A stretch of DNA of 34,745 bases from Gemmatimonadota bacterium (GCA_016209965.1 JACQVE010000256.1:1-34745); one strand, 5' to 3'. Shown: positions 7,941 through 17,520, counted from the first letter of the stretch. Numbers and translations: made by a program. The notes: generated by a model from the sequence alone, not told the origin.

Positions 7941-9200
7941 TTACTCCAGCAATTCCAGCTCGCCCCTAACCAGGTCCTCGTACGTCTCCCGCCGACGGAT
8001 CAGCCGGAACGACCCGCCCTCCACCAGCACCTCCGCCGGCCGCGGCCGCGCGTTGTACGTCGAGGCCATGGAGAAGCCGTAGGCGCCAGTGGTGCGGATG
8101 GCCAGGAGCTCGCCCTCCACGGGGCGCTCGAGGCGGCGGTCCAGCGCCAGGAAGTCCCCGCTCTCGCAGATCGGGCCCACCACATCTACCGGCGCTTCCT
8201 GCCGCCCGCCGTGCCGCTCGACCGGCTCGACGCCGTGGTAGCTGGCGTAATGGCTGGGCCGCAGGAGGTCGTTCATCCCGGCGTCCGTCACCACGAACGT
8301 CTTGCCGCCCATCTCCTTGAGGTACAGCACCCGCGTGAGCAGGATGCCGGCGGGTCCCACAATGTAGCGGCCGGGCTCGACTACCAGCTTGAGGCGGCTG
8401 GCCGCGACGTGGGGAACAATGCGCCCCGCGAAATCGGCCGCGCCCGGCCCCCGCCCTTCGTCGTAGGCGACGCCAAAGCCGCCGCCCACGTCCAGGTACT
8501 CGAGCTCGACGCCGCGCGAGCGCAGCTCGTCGACCAGCTCGAGCAGGTGCAGCACCGCCCGCTGGTAGGGCTCCCCGTCCAGGATCTGGCTGCCGATATG
8601 GGCGTCGATGCCGCGCACCTCGAGCCCCGGCAGCTCGAGGGCGAGCCCGTAGAGCCGCAGCGCCTCCTCGCTCGGGATCCCGAACTTGGTGGCCAGGTGC
8701 CCGGTGCGGGTGTAGTGGTGTGGCGTAGGCGACTCGATGTCCGGATTGACCCGCAGCGCGATGGGCGCCTTCTTCCCTGCAGCCGAGGCGAGATCGGCCA
8801 GGCTACGCAGCTCGCCCTCGCTCTCCACGTTGAAGCCGTAGACGCCCGCCTCGAGCGCCGCGGCCATCTCGGCAACCGTCTTGCCCACGCCGCTGAAGAC
8901 CGTGCGATTTGCCGGGATGCCCGCTTGCTGCGCGCGGTACAGCTCGCCGCCGCTCACGATGTCGGCGCCCGCGCCATGCTCAGCCAGCAGCCGCAGGATG
9001 GAAAGATTGCCGTTGGCCTGGACGGAGAAGGCAATCAGGCGGTCGAGCGGGGCGAAGGCCTGGTCGAACTCGCGGTACCGCTCCAGGATCGCCGCGCGGC
9101 TGTAGACGTAGAGCGGCGTGCCCTGCGCCGCGACTGCGTCCTCCACCGGCACGTCCTCGCAGTGCAGCTTCCCGCCCCGGTAGTGGAACGCCGCCGCCAC
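7941..9200 (-). CDS. lysA: Diaminopimelate decarboxylase family protein with the PLP lysine replaced by Gln
   Basis: 419 aa from GTG 9200 (GAGG 6 nt upstream, just after the proS stop). It is a fold-III PLP decarboxylase. Recognisable segments are ADIVSGGELYRA, the glycine-rich LDVGGGFGV, EPGRYIVGPAG, the active-site PICESGD and GAYGFSMASTYN. These fit meso-diaminopimelate decarboxylase, the last step of lysine synthesis. The segment that normally reads YAxKAN, whose lysine forms the Schiff base with PLP, reads FSVQAN here: residue 61 is Gln (CAG at 9020-9018). A Lys codon differs by one base. It could be a sequencing or assembly error, an inactive paralogue or a changed activity. It lies in the proS-lysA-guaA run. 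Confidence 0.88.
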   Translation of the reverse strand: MAAAFHYRGGKLHCEDVPVEDAVAAQGTPLYVYSRAAILERYREFDQAFAPLDRLIAFSVQANGNLSILRLLAEHGAGADIVSGGELYRAQQAGIPANRTVFSGVGKTVAEMAAALEAGVYGFNVESEGELRSLADLASAAGKKAPIALRVNPDIESPTPHHYTRTGHLATKFGIPSEEALRLYGLALELPGLEVRGIDAHIGSQILDGEPYQRAVLHLLELVDELRSRGVELEYLDVGGGFGVAYDEGRGPGAADFAGRIVPHVAASRLKLVVEPGRYIVGPAGILLTRVLYLKEMGGKTFVVTDAGMNDLLRPSHYASYHGVEPVERHGGRQEAPVDVVGPICESGDFLALDRRLERPVEGELLAIRTTGAYGFSMASTYNARPRPAEVLVEGGSFRLIRRRETYEDLVRGELELLE

Positions 9201-9208
9201 CGGCAGCC

Positions 9209-10672
9209 TCAGTAGGCCCGCGCCCAGAGCGCCTCGTCCCGCGCCCGCTCGCCGCACACCAGGCACCGCTCCGGCGCCGGCCGGCTGCGGAACTCCTGGA
9301 AGGGCAGCACCCGGATCGTCGCCTTGGTCTCCTCCTTCACCCGCTCGTCGCACCCGGCCGAGCCACACCACCCCGCGTACACGAAGCCGCCCGGCCCCTC
9401 CAGGATCTCGCGCATGCGGTCATAGCTCTGCACGTCGCGATACGAGTTCTCCTCCCGCCGCCGCCGGGCCGCCTCCAGCATCGAGCGCTGCAGATCCTCG
9501 AGTCGCTCCGGAATGGTGAAGAGCGCCACCGCCTCGTCGATCGTTTGCTTGCGCGGCCGTTCGCCGATCGGCACGCGCGACACCAGCACGAGCTGCTGCT
9601 GCGCCACCTCGCGCGGCCCGATCTCGATACGCAAGGGCACCCCCTTCCGCTCCCACTCGTAGAACTTCGCGCCCGCCGTCACTGTCTCCCGGCCGTCCAC
9701 GTGCACGCGCACGCTCTGCCCCTTGAGCATGTTGGCCACGCGTTGCGCCTTCTCCCGCACCGCCGGCCGCTCCTCCTCGGCGCGCACGATGGGCACAACT
9801 ACCACCTGGATCGGCGCCAGCCGGGGCGGGACGACAATCCCGGCATCATCGCCGTGGGTCATGACCAGCCCGCCCACCAGCCGGGTCGAGACGCCCCACG
9901 ACGTGTTCCACGCGTACTCCTCCGTGCCCGCCTCGCTCTGGAACTTGAAGTCGAATTGCCGGGCGAAGTTCTGCCCCAGGTTGTGCGACGTCCCCGCCTG
10001 CAGCGCCCGGTTGTCCTGCATCATGGCTTCACACGAGTAGGTGCGCAGCGCGCCGGCGAAGCGCTCCGTCTCCGTCTTCTCGCCCAGCACGGGCGGCATG
10101 GCCATCCAGCCATCCATGAAGTCGCGGTAGACGCCCAGCATCTGGCGCGCCTCTTCCTCGGCCTCCGTTTCCGTCACGTGCGCCGTATGCCCCTCCTGCC
10201 ACAGGAACTCGGCGGTCCGGAGGAACAGCCGCGTGCGCATCTCCCAGCGCACCACGTTCGCCCACTGGTTGATGAGCAGTGGCAGGTCGCGATAGCTCTG
10301 CACCCACTTGGCGAACATGGCGTAGATGATCGTTTCCGAGGTGGGCCGGATGACCAGCGGCTCCTCGAGCTCCTTCCCACCCGCGTGCGTGACCACCGCT
10401 ACCTCGGGGGCGAACCCCGCGATGTGCGCTTTCTCCCTCTCGAGGAAGCTTTGTGGGATCAGCAGCGGGAAGTATGCGTTCTGGTGGCCCGTGGCCTTGA
10501 ACATCTCATCCAGCGCACGCTGCATGTTTTCCCAGATCGCGTAGCCGTAAGGCCGGATCACCATGCTGCCCCGCACCGGCGAGTAATCCGCCAGCTCGGC
10601 GCGCAGCACCACCTCGTTGTACCAGGCGCTGAAGTCCTCCGCCCGCGCAGTCAGCCCCTTCTCATCCCCCAT
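9209..10672 (-). CDS. proS: Prolyl-tRNA synthetase, archaeal/eukaryotic-type (ProS type 3)
   Basis: 487 aa, the short type lacking the bacterial INS editing insertion. It charges tRNA-Pro. Class-II motif 2 lies around VVRWEMRT, with RPTSET before it, and motif 3 includes LVMTHGDD. The C-terminus has the type-3 zinc-binding cysteines (CGSAGC and CLVC) and ends in the conserved tyrosine (WARAY). The ATG overlaps the hisS coding end by 11 nt, indicating coupling. Confidence 0.95.
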   Translation of the reverse strand: MGDEKGLTARAEDFSAWYNEVVLRAELADYSPVRGSMVIRPYGYAIWENMQRALDEMFKATGHQNAYFPLLIPQSFLEREKAHIAGFAPEVAVVTHAGGKELEEPLVIRPTSETIIYAMFAKWVQSYRDLPLLINQWANVVRWEMRTRLFLRTAEFLWQEGHTAHVTETEAEEEARQMLGVYRDFMDGWMAMPPVLGEKTETERFAGALRTYSCEAMMQDNRALQAGTSHNLGQNFARQFDFKFQSEAGTEEYAWNTSWGVSTRLVGGLVMTHGDDAGIVVPPRLAPIQVVVVPIVRAEEERPAVREKAQRVANMLKGQSVRVHVDGRETVTAGAKFYEWERKGVPLRIEIGPREVAQQQLVLVSRVPIGERPRKQTIDEAVALFTIPERLEDLQRSMLEAARRRREENSYRDVQSYDRMREILEGPGGFVYAGWCGSAGCDERVKEETKATIRVLPFQEFRSRPAPERCLVCGERARDEALWARAY

Positions 10673-11960
10673 GATCCTGCCCCTCCACCAGTTCTTCCAT
10701 TGGGACTCGACGCTCTGCGCCGGTAGCCATCTCCCGCACCAGCGCTACTCCCTGGGCGGCCTCCGCGGGGCCGAGGACGACCACGCGGATCGCGCCGCGC
10801 GCATCCGCATCCTTGAACTGCCGCGCCACCCCGGCCGGCCGCAGCATGTAGGCGACCGTGTGGCCGGCATCGCGCAGCCGGTGCGCCAGTCGCAAGAGCA
10901 GAGGCCGCTCGCCATCGCTCACCGCGACGAGGTAGTACTCGACGCGTGGCGCGTACGAGGGGAGCAACCCCCGTTTCGCCAGCATCTCGCCCAGCACGAC
11001 GTCGCCCATGCCGAAGCCCAGGGCGGGGAGGTCCGCGTCGCTCACCGCGCGCAGCAACTGGTCATAGCGGCCGCCGCCACAAACCGCGCGCAGCTCGCCC
11101 CGCCGGTCGAAGATCTCGAAGACAACACCTGTGTAATAGGCGAGGCCGCGGACAATGCGGGGATCGAAGGCCACGTAGTCGCCCAGCCCCATCTCATCCA
11201 GCGCACCGAAGTAGGTGGCCAGCTCGTCAATCTGCGCCGCGACGCCTTTCACGCCCGCGTACGCCGCGGCCAGTGCCCGAAAGCTGGAGTGCGCGAAGAT
11301 CCCGAAGATCTCGCTCACCGCGCCCCGGTCCAGCCCCGCTTCCGTCTGCAGTTGTTCCCGGATCCGCCCCTCCTCCTCGCGCCCCAGCCGGTCCAGGATC
11401 GCGTACGTCGCCGCTAGCTGGTCCGCGGGCACGCCGGCGTGCAGCAGCAGCCGCTCGAGCAGCCGGCGGTCACTGACCCGCGCGACCACGTCCTCCTGCG
11501 TGAGCCCCAGCACGCGCAAGGCGTCCAGCGCCACAGCCAGCACCTCCGCATCCGCCTGGACCCCCTCCTCGCCCACCACATCCACGTTCCACTGGAAGTG
11601 CTCGCGTAGCCGCCCCCGCTGCGCCCGCTCGTAGCGAAAGAGCTGCGGCACCGAGAACCAGCGGATCGGCTTGCGCAAGGCGCGCGCCCGCGCCCCCACC
11701 ATGCGCGCCAACGTCGGCGTCATCTCGGGGCGCAGGGCGACGGCGCGGCTGCCCTTGTCCTGGAAGTTGTAAAGCTGCCGGACGATCTCTTCCCCGCTCT
11801 TCTCGATGTACAGCTCGAGCGGCTCGAGCGGCGGGCCGTCATACTCCTCGAAGCCGTAGCGCCGGGACGCCTCCCGCCACGCCCCCACCATGTGCGCCCG
11901 CGCCGCAAACTCTTCCGGATAGAAATCCCGGAACCCCGGCAAGCTCCTGAACACCGGCAT
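10662..11960 (-). CDS. hisS: Histidyl-tRNA synthetase
   Basis: 432 aa, normal length. It is a class-II synthetase that attaches histidine to tRNA-His. Visible features are the N-terminal PGFRDFYPEE, motif 2 RPEMTPTLARM (77-87), the histidine-binding GLAYYTGVVFEIF segment near residue 270, and a C-terminal anticodon-binding domain. HisZ (the ATP-PRT regulatory paralogue) is less likely, because the catalytic motifs are complete and the anticodon-binding domain is present. It lies 10 nt after folC and overlaps proS. Confidence 0.93.
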   Translation of the reverse strand: MPVFRSLPGFRDFYPEEFAARAHMVGAWREASRRYGFEEYDGPPLEPLELYIEKSGEEIVRQLYNFQDKGSRAVALRPEMTPTLARMVGARARALRKPIRWFSVPQLFRYERAQRGRLREHFQWNVDVVGEEGVQADAEVLAVALDALRVLGLTQEDVVARVSDRRLLERLLLHAGVPADQLAATYAILDRLGREEEGRIREQLQTEAGLDRGAVSEIFGIFAHSSFRALAAAYAGVKGVAAQIDELATYFGALDEMGLGDYVAFDPRIVRGLAYYTGVVFEIFDRRGELRAVCGGGRYDQLLRAVSDADLPALGFGMGDVVLGEMLAKRGLLPSYAPRVEYYLVAVSDGERPLLLRLAHRLRDAGHTVAYMLRPAGVARQFKDADARGAIRVVVLGPAEAAQGVALVREMATGAERRVPMEELVEGQDHGG

Positions 11961-11970
11961 GGCCGCGAAT

Positions 11971-13332
11971 CTAGACCGGGCTCGCGCAGCCCGGCAAGCC
12001 CGGATCGGCGCCCCACGGAGCGCGTCCCAGCGCGGCCATCGCGTCCCCCACGGTGTGAGACGACCCCGTCACCAGCACGGTCCCCGCCGCCCCGCCTGGG
12101 CGCCCGCCCCCCAGCGCCAAGATTGCTACCCGCTCTAGCGCCGCGCCAAACTCCCGCACCACCTCGGCCCTTGGCAGCTCCAGCTCGCGCCGCACCCGCT
12201 CCGGCTCCCACAGCCGTTCGGCCGGCGCGGTCGGCGGGATGGTCAGGATCAGGCGGTCGGCCAGCCCGGCCAGCGGCCGAAGCATACCGTGCCAGTCCTT
12301 GTCGCCCAGGATCCCGACCAGCGCCACCAGCGGCCGCGCCACTACCAGTTGCTCGACGAGCTGCTCGAGCGCGCTGACCGTTGCCGCCATGCCCGCCGGG
12401 TTGTGGGCGACGTCGAAGACCCAGTCCAGCCCGCCGATCCGCTCGATCTGGAGCCGCCCCGGCCAGTGAACCTGACGCACGCCGTCCAGCAGCGCGCAGC
12501 GATCGGGGCGCCACGCCTCCGGGAGCTGCTCCAGGGTACGGACGGCGAGTGCGGCGTTCGTCGCCTGGTGCTTCCCGATCAGCGGCGTGTGCAGCTCGAG
12601 CGAGCCCCAGGCGCCGGTCGCCAGGCGGAAGCGCGTGCCATCGCGGCCGAAGCGCACATCCGCCGCCTCCTGGGCCTCGAGCACGTGCAGCGACGCACCG
12701 ACTTCGTCCGCCCGCCGGCGGAACACTTCCCGCAGCGCCGGGTCCGCTTCGGTTGTGACCGCGGGGACGCCGGCCTTGATGATCCCCGCCTTCTCCCGCG
12801 CCACTGCCTCGATCGTCGGCCCCAGGTATTGCGCGTGATCGAGCGCCACGTTGGTCAGGGCAACAACTTCGGGTGCCACCACATTGGTCGAGTCGAGGCG
12901 TCCGCCCAGCCCCACCTCGATGACCGCGGTCTCGACGCCGGCCTCGGCCAGCGCCAGGAACGCGATGGCGGTGGTGGCCTCGAAGAAGGAGGCACGCTCC
13001 TGCTGGATCGAGGGCCACAGCCGCTCGGCCGCGGCAACCAGCGCGGCCGCGTCGAGTGGCGCACCCTGGACCTGCACCCGCTCCCGGAAGGCGCACAGGT
13101 GGGGGGACGTGTAGAGGCCCGTGCGAACTCCGGCTCGCTGCAGCACGGCAGCCAGCGTTGCGGCCACCGAGCCCTTGCCGTTCGTGCCGCCCACGTGCAG
13201 CACGCGGTACGCACGGTGCGGGTTGCCGACGGCGGCCATCAGGTGGTGGGTGCGCTCGAGCCCCCACTGGATGCCGCCGGTCAGCCGGGGGAACAGCTCG
13301 CGGATGAGCTGCTGGTAAGATAGCAGCGTCAA
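11971..13332 (-). CDS. folC: Folylpolyglutamate/dihydrofolate synthase
   Basis: 453 aa from a TTG start that overlaps the accD stop (TTGA, 13332-13329). It adds glutamate to dihydropteroate or folates. The P-loop HVGGTNGKGS lies at about 46-55, followed by the family segments TSPHL, VGLGGRLDSTN and WPGRLQ, and the DVAHNP motif of the Mur-ligase fold in the C-terminal half. Immediate coupling behind accD is a common bacterial arrangement. Confidence 0.93.
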   Translation of the reverse strand: MTLLSYQQLIRELFPRLTGGIQWGLERTHHLMAAVGNPHRAYRVLHVGGTNGKGSVAATLAAVLQRAGVRTGLYTSPHLCAFRERVQVQGAPLDAAALVAAAERLWPSIQQERASFFEATTAIAFLALAEAGVETAVIEVGLGGRLDSTNVVAPEVVALTNVALDHAQYLGPTIEAVAREKAGIIKAGVPAVTTEADPALREVFRRRADEVGASLHVLEAQEAADVRFGRDGTRFRLATGAWGSLELHTPLIGKHQATNAALAVRTLEQLPEAWRPDRCALLDGVRQVHWPGRLQIERIGGLDWVFDVAHNPAGMAATVSALEQLVEQLVVARPLVALVGILGDKDWHGMLRPLAGLADRLILTIPPTAPAERLWEPERVRRELELPRAEVVREFGAALERVAILALGGGRPGGAAGTVLVTGSSHTVGDAMAALGRAPWGADPGLPGCASPV

Positions 13333-14378
13333 CCGGTGGGCCCCTCCGCCTCGCCCCTCCGGCCGCGGGCGCCGCCCTCATCGCCCCCCGCCCCCTCGCC
13401 GCCCGCCCCACGCCGCCCGCGCCGGCCGCGCGGGGGGGATCGACCGGCCGACCCCTTCCCCCGCCGCCGCACCGCGCCCGACCCCGCCTCCGCTATGGCC
13501 ACGCCTTCCCCGTTCGTGCCCGCCTCCGCAGCCGGCGGCAGACCCAGCATGTGCCGGAGCAGCCGCGCCAGCGTGGATTTCAGCTCCCGCCGGTCCACGA
13601 TCCGGTCCACCATGCCGTGCTCGAGCAGGAACTCCGCGCGCTGGAAGCCTTCCGGCAGCTCCTGCTTGATGGTCTGCTCGATGACGCGCGGCCCGGCAAA
13701 GCCGATCAGCGCGCCCGGCTCCGCCAGGTGCACGTCTCCCAGCATGCCGTAGGACGCAGTGACCCCGCCCGTCGTGGGATTGGTCAGGATGGAGACATGG
13801 GGTACACCCGCCTCGTGCAGTTGCGCCAGCACGGCGGCGGTCTTGGCCATCTGCATTAGTGACAGGATCCCCTCCATCATCCGGGCGCCGCCAGACGCGC
13901 TCACAATCACGAGTGGCTGGTGCGTCTCGAGCGCGCGACGTCCCAGCCGCGCGATCTTCTCCCCGACCACCGACCCCATGCTGCCGCCAATGAACTCGAA
14001 GTCCATTACGGCCAGGCAAACCGGGATCCCCTCCAGCAGCCCCTCTCCGGTCAGCACCGCCTCGCCGTGTCCCGTCTTGCGCTCCGCCGCTTCGAGGCGC
14101 TGCGGATACGCCTTCAGGTCGCGGAAATGCAGGGGATCCGCACTGCGCAGCCCGGCTTCCAGCTCCGTGAATTGACCGTCGTCGACCAGCAGGCGTATGT
14201 AATCCTCCGCCGTGATCTGCAGGTGATGCGCACACGCCGGACAGACGTAAAGGTTCTGCTCGAGCCGCGCACGGTAAAGGATCTCCGCGCAGTTCGGACA
14301 CTTCTGGAAGACGTCCGTGGGCAGCTCGCGGCGCTCCGCGGCCTGCAACTTCTGCTTCGGCTTCCGGAACCAGGCCAT
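13329..14378 (-). CDS. accD: Acetyl-CoA carboxylase, carboxyltransferase beta subunit, with long RG-rich tail
   Basis: 349 aa from ATG 14378 (MAWFRKPKQ), with GGAAGGA upstream. It is the beta subunit of the carboxyltransferase that makes malonyl-CoA for fatty-acid synthesis. The N-terminal zinc ribbon is complete (CPNC and CPAC), followed by the crotonase-fold carboxyltransferase core (FIGGSMGSVVGEKI, VSASGGARMMEG, NPTTGGV). The last ~60 residues after LGLPPAAEAG are an Arg/Gly/Ala/Glu low-complexity extension that the core enzyme does not need. The accA partner is not in this window. It is 4 nt after rodA and overlaps folC. Confidence 0.93.
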   Translation of the reverse strand: MAWFRKPKQKLQAAERRELPTDVFQKCPNCAEILYRARLEQNLYVCPACAHHLQITAEDYIRLLVDDGQFTELEAGLRSADPLHFRDLKAYPQRLEAAERKTGHGEAVLTGEGLLEGIPVCLAVMDFEFIGGSMGSVVGEKIARLGRRALETHQPLVIVSASGGARMMEGILSLMQMAKTAAVLAQLHEAGVPHVSILTNPTTGGVTASYGMLGDVHLAEPGALIGFAGPRVIEQTIKQELPEGFQRAEFLLEHGMVDRIVDRRELKSTLARLLRHMLGLPPAAEAGTNGEGVAIAEAGSGAVRRRGKGSAGRSPPRGRRGRRGAGGEGAGGDEGGARGRRGEAEGPTG

Positions 14379-14382
14379 GGGA

Positions 14383-15627
14383 TCAGATCCTTCCCTGTTC
14401 GGCAGCGATCCGCTCCACAATGGCCAGGGCCAGAAAGTTGGCCAGCAGGAACGAGCCGCCATAGCTCAGGAACGGCAGCGGAATGCCCGTCACGGGCATC
14501 ACACCCACGGTCATTCCGATGTTCACGACGACGTGCGCGAACCACGCGCCGAACACGCCGAAGACAATGATTCCCGCAAACGGGTCCGCCACGCGCTCCG
14601 CCACCCGCGCGAGACGCCACAGGATCAGTCCGAAGGCCAGCAGTACGGTGACCGTCCCCAGGAAACCGAACTCCTCGCCGATGACACTGAAAATGAAATC
14701 TGTGTGCTGCTCCGGCAGGAACGCCAGCCGCTTCTGCGTCCCCAGGGTGAAGCCCTTGCCCAGCAGCCCGCCACTGCCAATGGCGACGCGCGACTGGATG
14801 ACGTGATAGCCCCAGCCGCGCGGGTCGATGCTGGGATCCAGGAACACCAGCAGGCGGGCCTGCTGGTACGGCTCGAGCGAGTTCCAGAGCGGCACGGCGA
14901 TGGTGCCGGCCGCCAGGTTGGCGGCCAGCACCAGCACGCTCTCCCACAGGTAGGCGCGGTACAGGTACAGGAACGCCAGCAGCCCCAGCATGTACAGGCT
15001 GAACAGCCACCCCTCGAACGCAAAGAACAGCCCCAGCGCCGGGCTGATCAACATGAACAGCAGCCCCAGCGGCGTCCCGGCCCAGTACATGGCCGCGAGC
15101 AGCACGGCGCCGAACACCATGGCGGTGCCCAGGTCGGGCTGCAGCATGACCAGTCCCATGGGCACTACAACCAGAGCCACGGGGGGCCAGAGCGCCCAGA
15201 GCGAGCGCGGCGGCTCGCGCCAGTTGCCCATGATGCGGGCGAGAATGAGGATAGTGGCCAGGTTGGCGAACTGCGCCGGCTGGATGGCGACGGGGCCCAG
15301 ATCGATCCAGCTCTTGACGCGCTCCGCCGTGCCCGCGCCCGTGCCGATCACGAGTGTAGCCGCTAGCAGGCCCAAGCTGAGCACATAGGCCGGTGCGGCG
15401 ATCCACTCGAGCCACCGCACCTGCATGCGCAGCAGGATCAGCATGGCGAAGAGCGACATGCCGAGCCACAGGAGCTGCATGCGCCAGACGCCCGTCACCT
15501 TCGAGTCGGGAACGTCGAGCTGGCCGGCGGAATACACCATGGCCACGCCGAACAGCGACAGGCCCAGCACCAGCAGCGCCAGCGGCGGGTCCCCCAGCAG
15601 TCGTCGCAGCCGATCGATCAGCGCCAT
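14383..15627 (-). CDS. rodA: Rod-shape peptidoglycan glycosyltransferase RodA
   Basis: 414 aa polytopic membrane protein of the SEDS family (RodA/FtsW/SpoVE), with about ten hydrophobic segments. SEDS hallmarks include QPDLGTAMVFG in the middle, DPSIDPRGWGYHVIQS and VAIGSGGLLGKG in the large loop, and PLPFLSYGGS near the C-terminus. It polymerises lipid II during side-wall growth with PBP2. Its ATG overlaps the mrdA coding end by 10 nt. RodA rather than FtsW is called from the mre/mrdA context. Confidence 0.95.
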   Translation of the reverse strand: MALIDRLRRLLGDPPLALLVLGLSLFGVAMVYSAGQLDVPDSKVTGVWRMQLLWLGMSLFAMLILLRMQVRWLEWIAAPAYVLSLGLLAATLVIGTGAGTAERVKSWIDLGPVAIQPAQFANLATILILARIMGNWREPPRSLWALWPPVALVVVPMGLVMLQPDLGTAMVFGAVLLAAMYWAGTPLGLLFMLISPALGLFFAFEGWLFSLYMLGLLAFLYLYRAYLWESVLVLAANLAAGTIAVPLWNSLEPYQQARLLVFLDPSIDPRGWGYHVIQSRVAIGSGGLLGKGFTLGTQKRLAFLPEQHTDFIFSVIGEEFGFLGTVTVLLAFGLILWRLARVAERVADPFAGIIVFGVFGAWFAHVVVNIGMTVGVMPVTGIPLPFLSYGGSFLLANFLALAIVERIAAEQGRI

Positions 15628-17450
15628 GTCGCCCAGGGCGCAGGCTTCCCCGCGATGAGGTGGTCACGCAACGTCTGGATCGTGTCCACCGGGATGCCGT
15701 GCTTGCGGCGCAGGTAGAAGTCGGCCGCCTTGGACACGTACTGCGCGGTGCTCGATCCGTGCTCCGAGAACTCCATGACCGCGGCGATCACGATCTCCGG
15801 CGAGCCACCCTTCGGCCCCGCAATGCCCATGAACCAGCCGTGGTCCGGGCCATGCGGGTTCTGCGACGTGCCCGTCTTGCCGATCAGCTCCCAATGCTCG
15901 AGTGAGGACAGGTACGCCGTGCCGCCCGGTGAGACGACGCGGCGCAGTCCCTCCTTCAGCCACTCCAGGTTCTCGGGCGAGAGCTTCAGGTCCAGCGCCT
16001 CCCCGACCGGCGCCACGCCGCGGGCCAGTCGCGGCGCTGGCACGCGCCCGCCGCCCGCCAGTGCAGCGTAGAAGAGCGCCATCCTCAGCGGCGACTGACT
16101 GTTCGGCCCCTGCCCGATCGCCAGGCTGAGCACTTCCGTGGGTGTAGGCTTCCAGCCGAAGCGACGGCGGAACCAGTCCACGCCGTCCGGGAAATGGCCC
16201 GTCGCCTCGACCGGCAGGTCGATGCCGGTTCCCCGTGAGAAGCCCAGCCGGTTCGCCTCGGCCAGGAACCGCTCGAGCCCGATGCGCAGCCCCAGTTGAT
16301 AGAAGAAGACGTTGCACGAGTTCTTGATCGCGTCCGGCAAGGTCAGGTAGCCGTGGCCCTCCTTGTACCAGCACTTGAAGTAGCGGTTGCCATACTGCAT
16401 GCCGCCCCGGCACGGGATGGGCATGTACGCCTTCGGGTCCACGACCCCCAGCTCGAGCGCGATGGCGGCGGAGGCCAGCTTGAACGCCGAGCCCGGCGGG
16501 TAGAGCCCCGTCAGCGCGCGGTGCAGCAGCGGGCGCGCAGAATCGGCGTTGAGCTGGCGCCACAGATCCGGCGAGACGCCGCCCACGAACTGGTTCGGGT
16601 CATAGGCCGGGCTCGAGTAGAGCGCCAGCACTTCGCCCGTGCCCGGCTCGAGCGCGACCATGGCGCCGCGCGTCGAGTCCGGGAAGATGCGGTCGATCCA
16701 GCGCTGCAGCTCGAGGTCCAGTGAAACCCGCAGGTCCTTTCCCGGCACCGGTGCGACGCTCGGCTGTGGCGCCAGTTCCCCGATGATGTGGCCGTAAGCG
16801 TCTACCTCGAGGTAGCGCACCCCCGGCTTGCCCCCCAGGATCCGCTCGTACTGGCGCTCCAGCCCTGCCTTCCCCACCGTCTGCCCCGGAACGTACTCCT
16901 GAAATGCGGGCAGCTTGAGCTCCTGCTCGCTGATCTCCGCCACGTAGCCGACCAGGTGCGCCACGGCCTGGCCCGCCGCGTAGTTCCGCTTTGGACGCAT
17001 GTCCACGAACACGCCCGGCAACTGCCGCCGCCGCTCCTCGACCGCCGAGATCTGCTCGAAGCTCAGGTCGGGCGAGACAACCAGCGGCTGCGCCGGGAAC
17101 TTGCGCTGCTGCTCGAGCAGCGCCTCGATGCGCACGGGCGGCAGCCCCAGCACGGGAGCGAGCCGCGCCAGCGCGTTGCGCAGCGAGTCGCGCGGCGCGG
17201 GCAGCAAGGCGAGGCTGTAGCCGGGGAGGTTGTCGGCAATGATCCGGCCGTACCGGTCGTACACCGTGCCCCGGGGCGCGGGCACCGCGAAAGGGCGCAG
17301 CCGGTTCGCGTCCGACTGCAGCGCGTAGGCCATGTTCTTGAGGACTTGCGTCTGGAAGAGAGAGGCGCAGAGCCAGCCCAGGCCGAGGAACAGCGCGAGG
17401 ATCGCGCCCCGCGCACGCCGGCGCCGCGCGTGCAGGTGAAAGAGCTGCAT
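15618..17450 (-). CDS. mrdA: Penicillin-binding protein 2 (elongasome transpeptidase)
   Basis: 610 aa, normal for class-B PBP2. It has a short cytoplasmic Arg-rich N-terminus, one membrane segment (about 15-33), a PBP dimerisation domain beginning with PAPRGTVYDRYGR, then the transpeptidase domain. The active-site motifs are SxxK (SAFK, Ser321), SxN (SCN, 378-380) and KTG (525-527). It cross-links side-wall peptidoglycan with RodA and MreBCD. The PRGxIxDR-like motif and gene order favour PBP2 over PBP3/FtsI. Confidence 0.96.
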   Translation of the reverse strand: MQLFHLHARRRRARGAILALFLGLGWLCASLFQTQVLKNMAYALQSDANRLRPFAVPAPRGTVYDRYGRIIADNLPGYSLALLPAPRDSLRNALARLAPVLGLPPVRIEALLEQQRKFPAQPLVVSPDLSFEQISAVEERRRQLPGVFVDMRPKRNYAAGQAVAHLVGYVAEISEQELKLPAFQEYVPGQTVGKAGLERQYERILGGKPGVRYLEVDAYGHIIGELAPQPSVAPVPGKDLRVSLDLELQRWIDRIFPDSTRGAMVALEPGTGEVLALYSSPAYDPNQFVGGVSPDLWRQLNADSARPLLHRALTGLYPPGSAFKLASAAIALELGVVDPKAYMPIPCRGGMQYGNRYFKCWYKEGHGYLTLPDAIKNSCNVFFYQLGLRIGLERFLAEANRLGFSRGTGIDLPVEATGHFPDGVDWFRRRFGWKPTPTEVLSLAIGQGPNSQSPLRMALFYAALAGGGRVPAPRLARGVAPVGEALDLKLSPENLEWLKEGLRRVVSPGGTAYLSSLEHWELIGKTGTSQNPHGPDHGWFMGIAGPKGGSPEIVIAAVMEFSEHGSSTAQYVSKAADFYLRRKHGIPVDTIQTLRDHLIAGKPAPWATWR

Positions 17451-17520
17451 CAGCCCCTACCCCCGGAGCAGGCACGCCCGCCCGCTGGGCCCGGCCGGCC
17501 GCGCCCGGCGCGGTCGGCGC

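Noticed and set aside
9201-9371. N-terminal extension of LysA to 476 aa
   Set aside because: The extension lies inside proS in another frame and has no LysA similarity. GTG 9200 has a good SD and gives the family length.
8909-10726. Long plus-strand open frames (for example 605 aa here and 719 aa at 851-3010)
   Set aside because: They lie opposite recognised genes, are Arg/His/Pro-rich with no motif, and are usual antisense artefacts of high GC.
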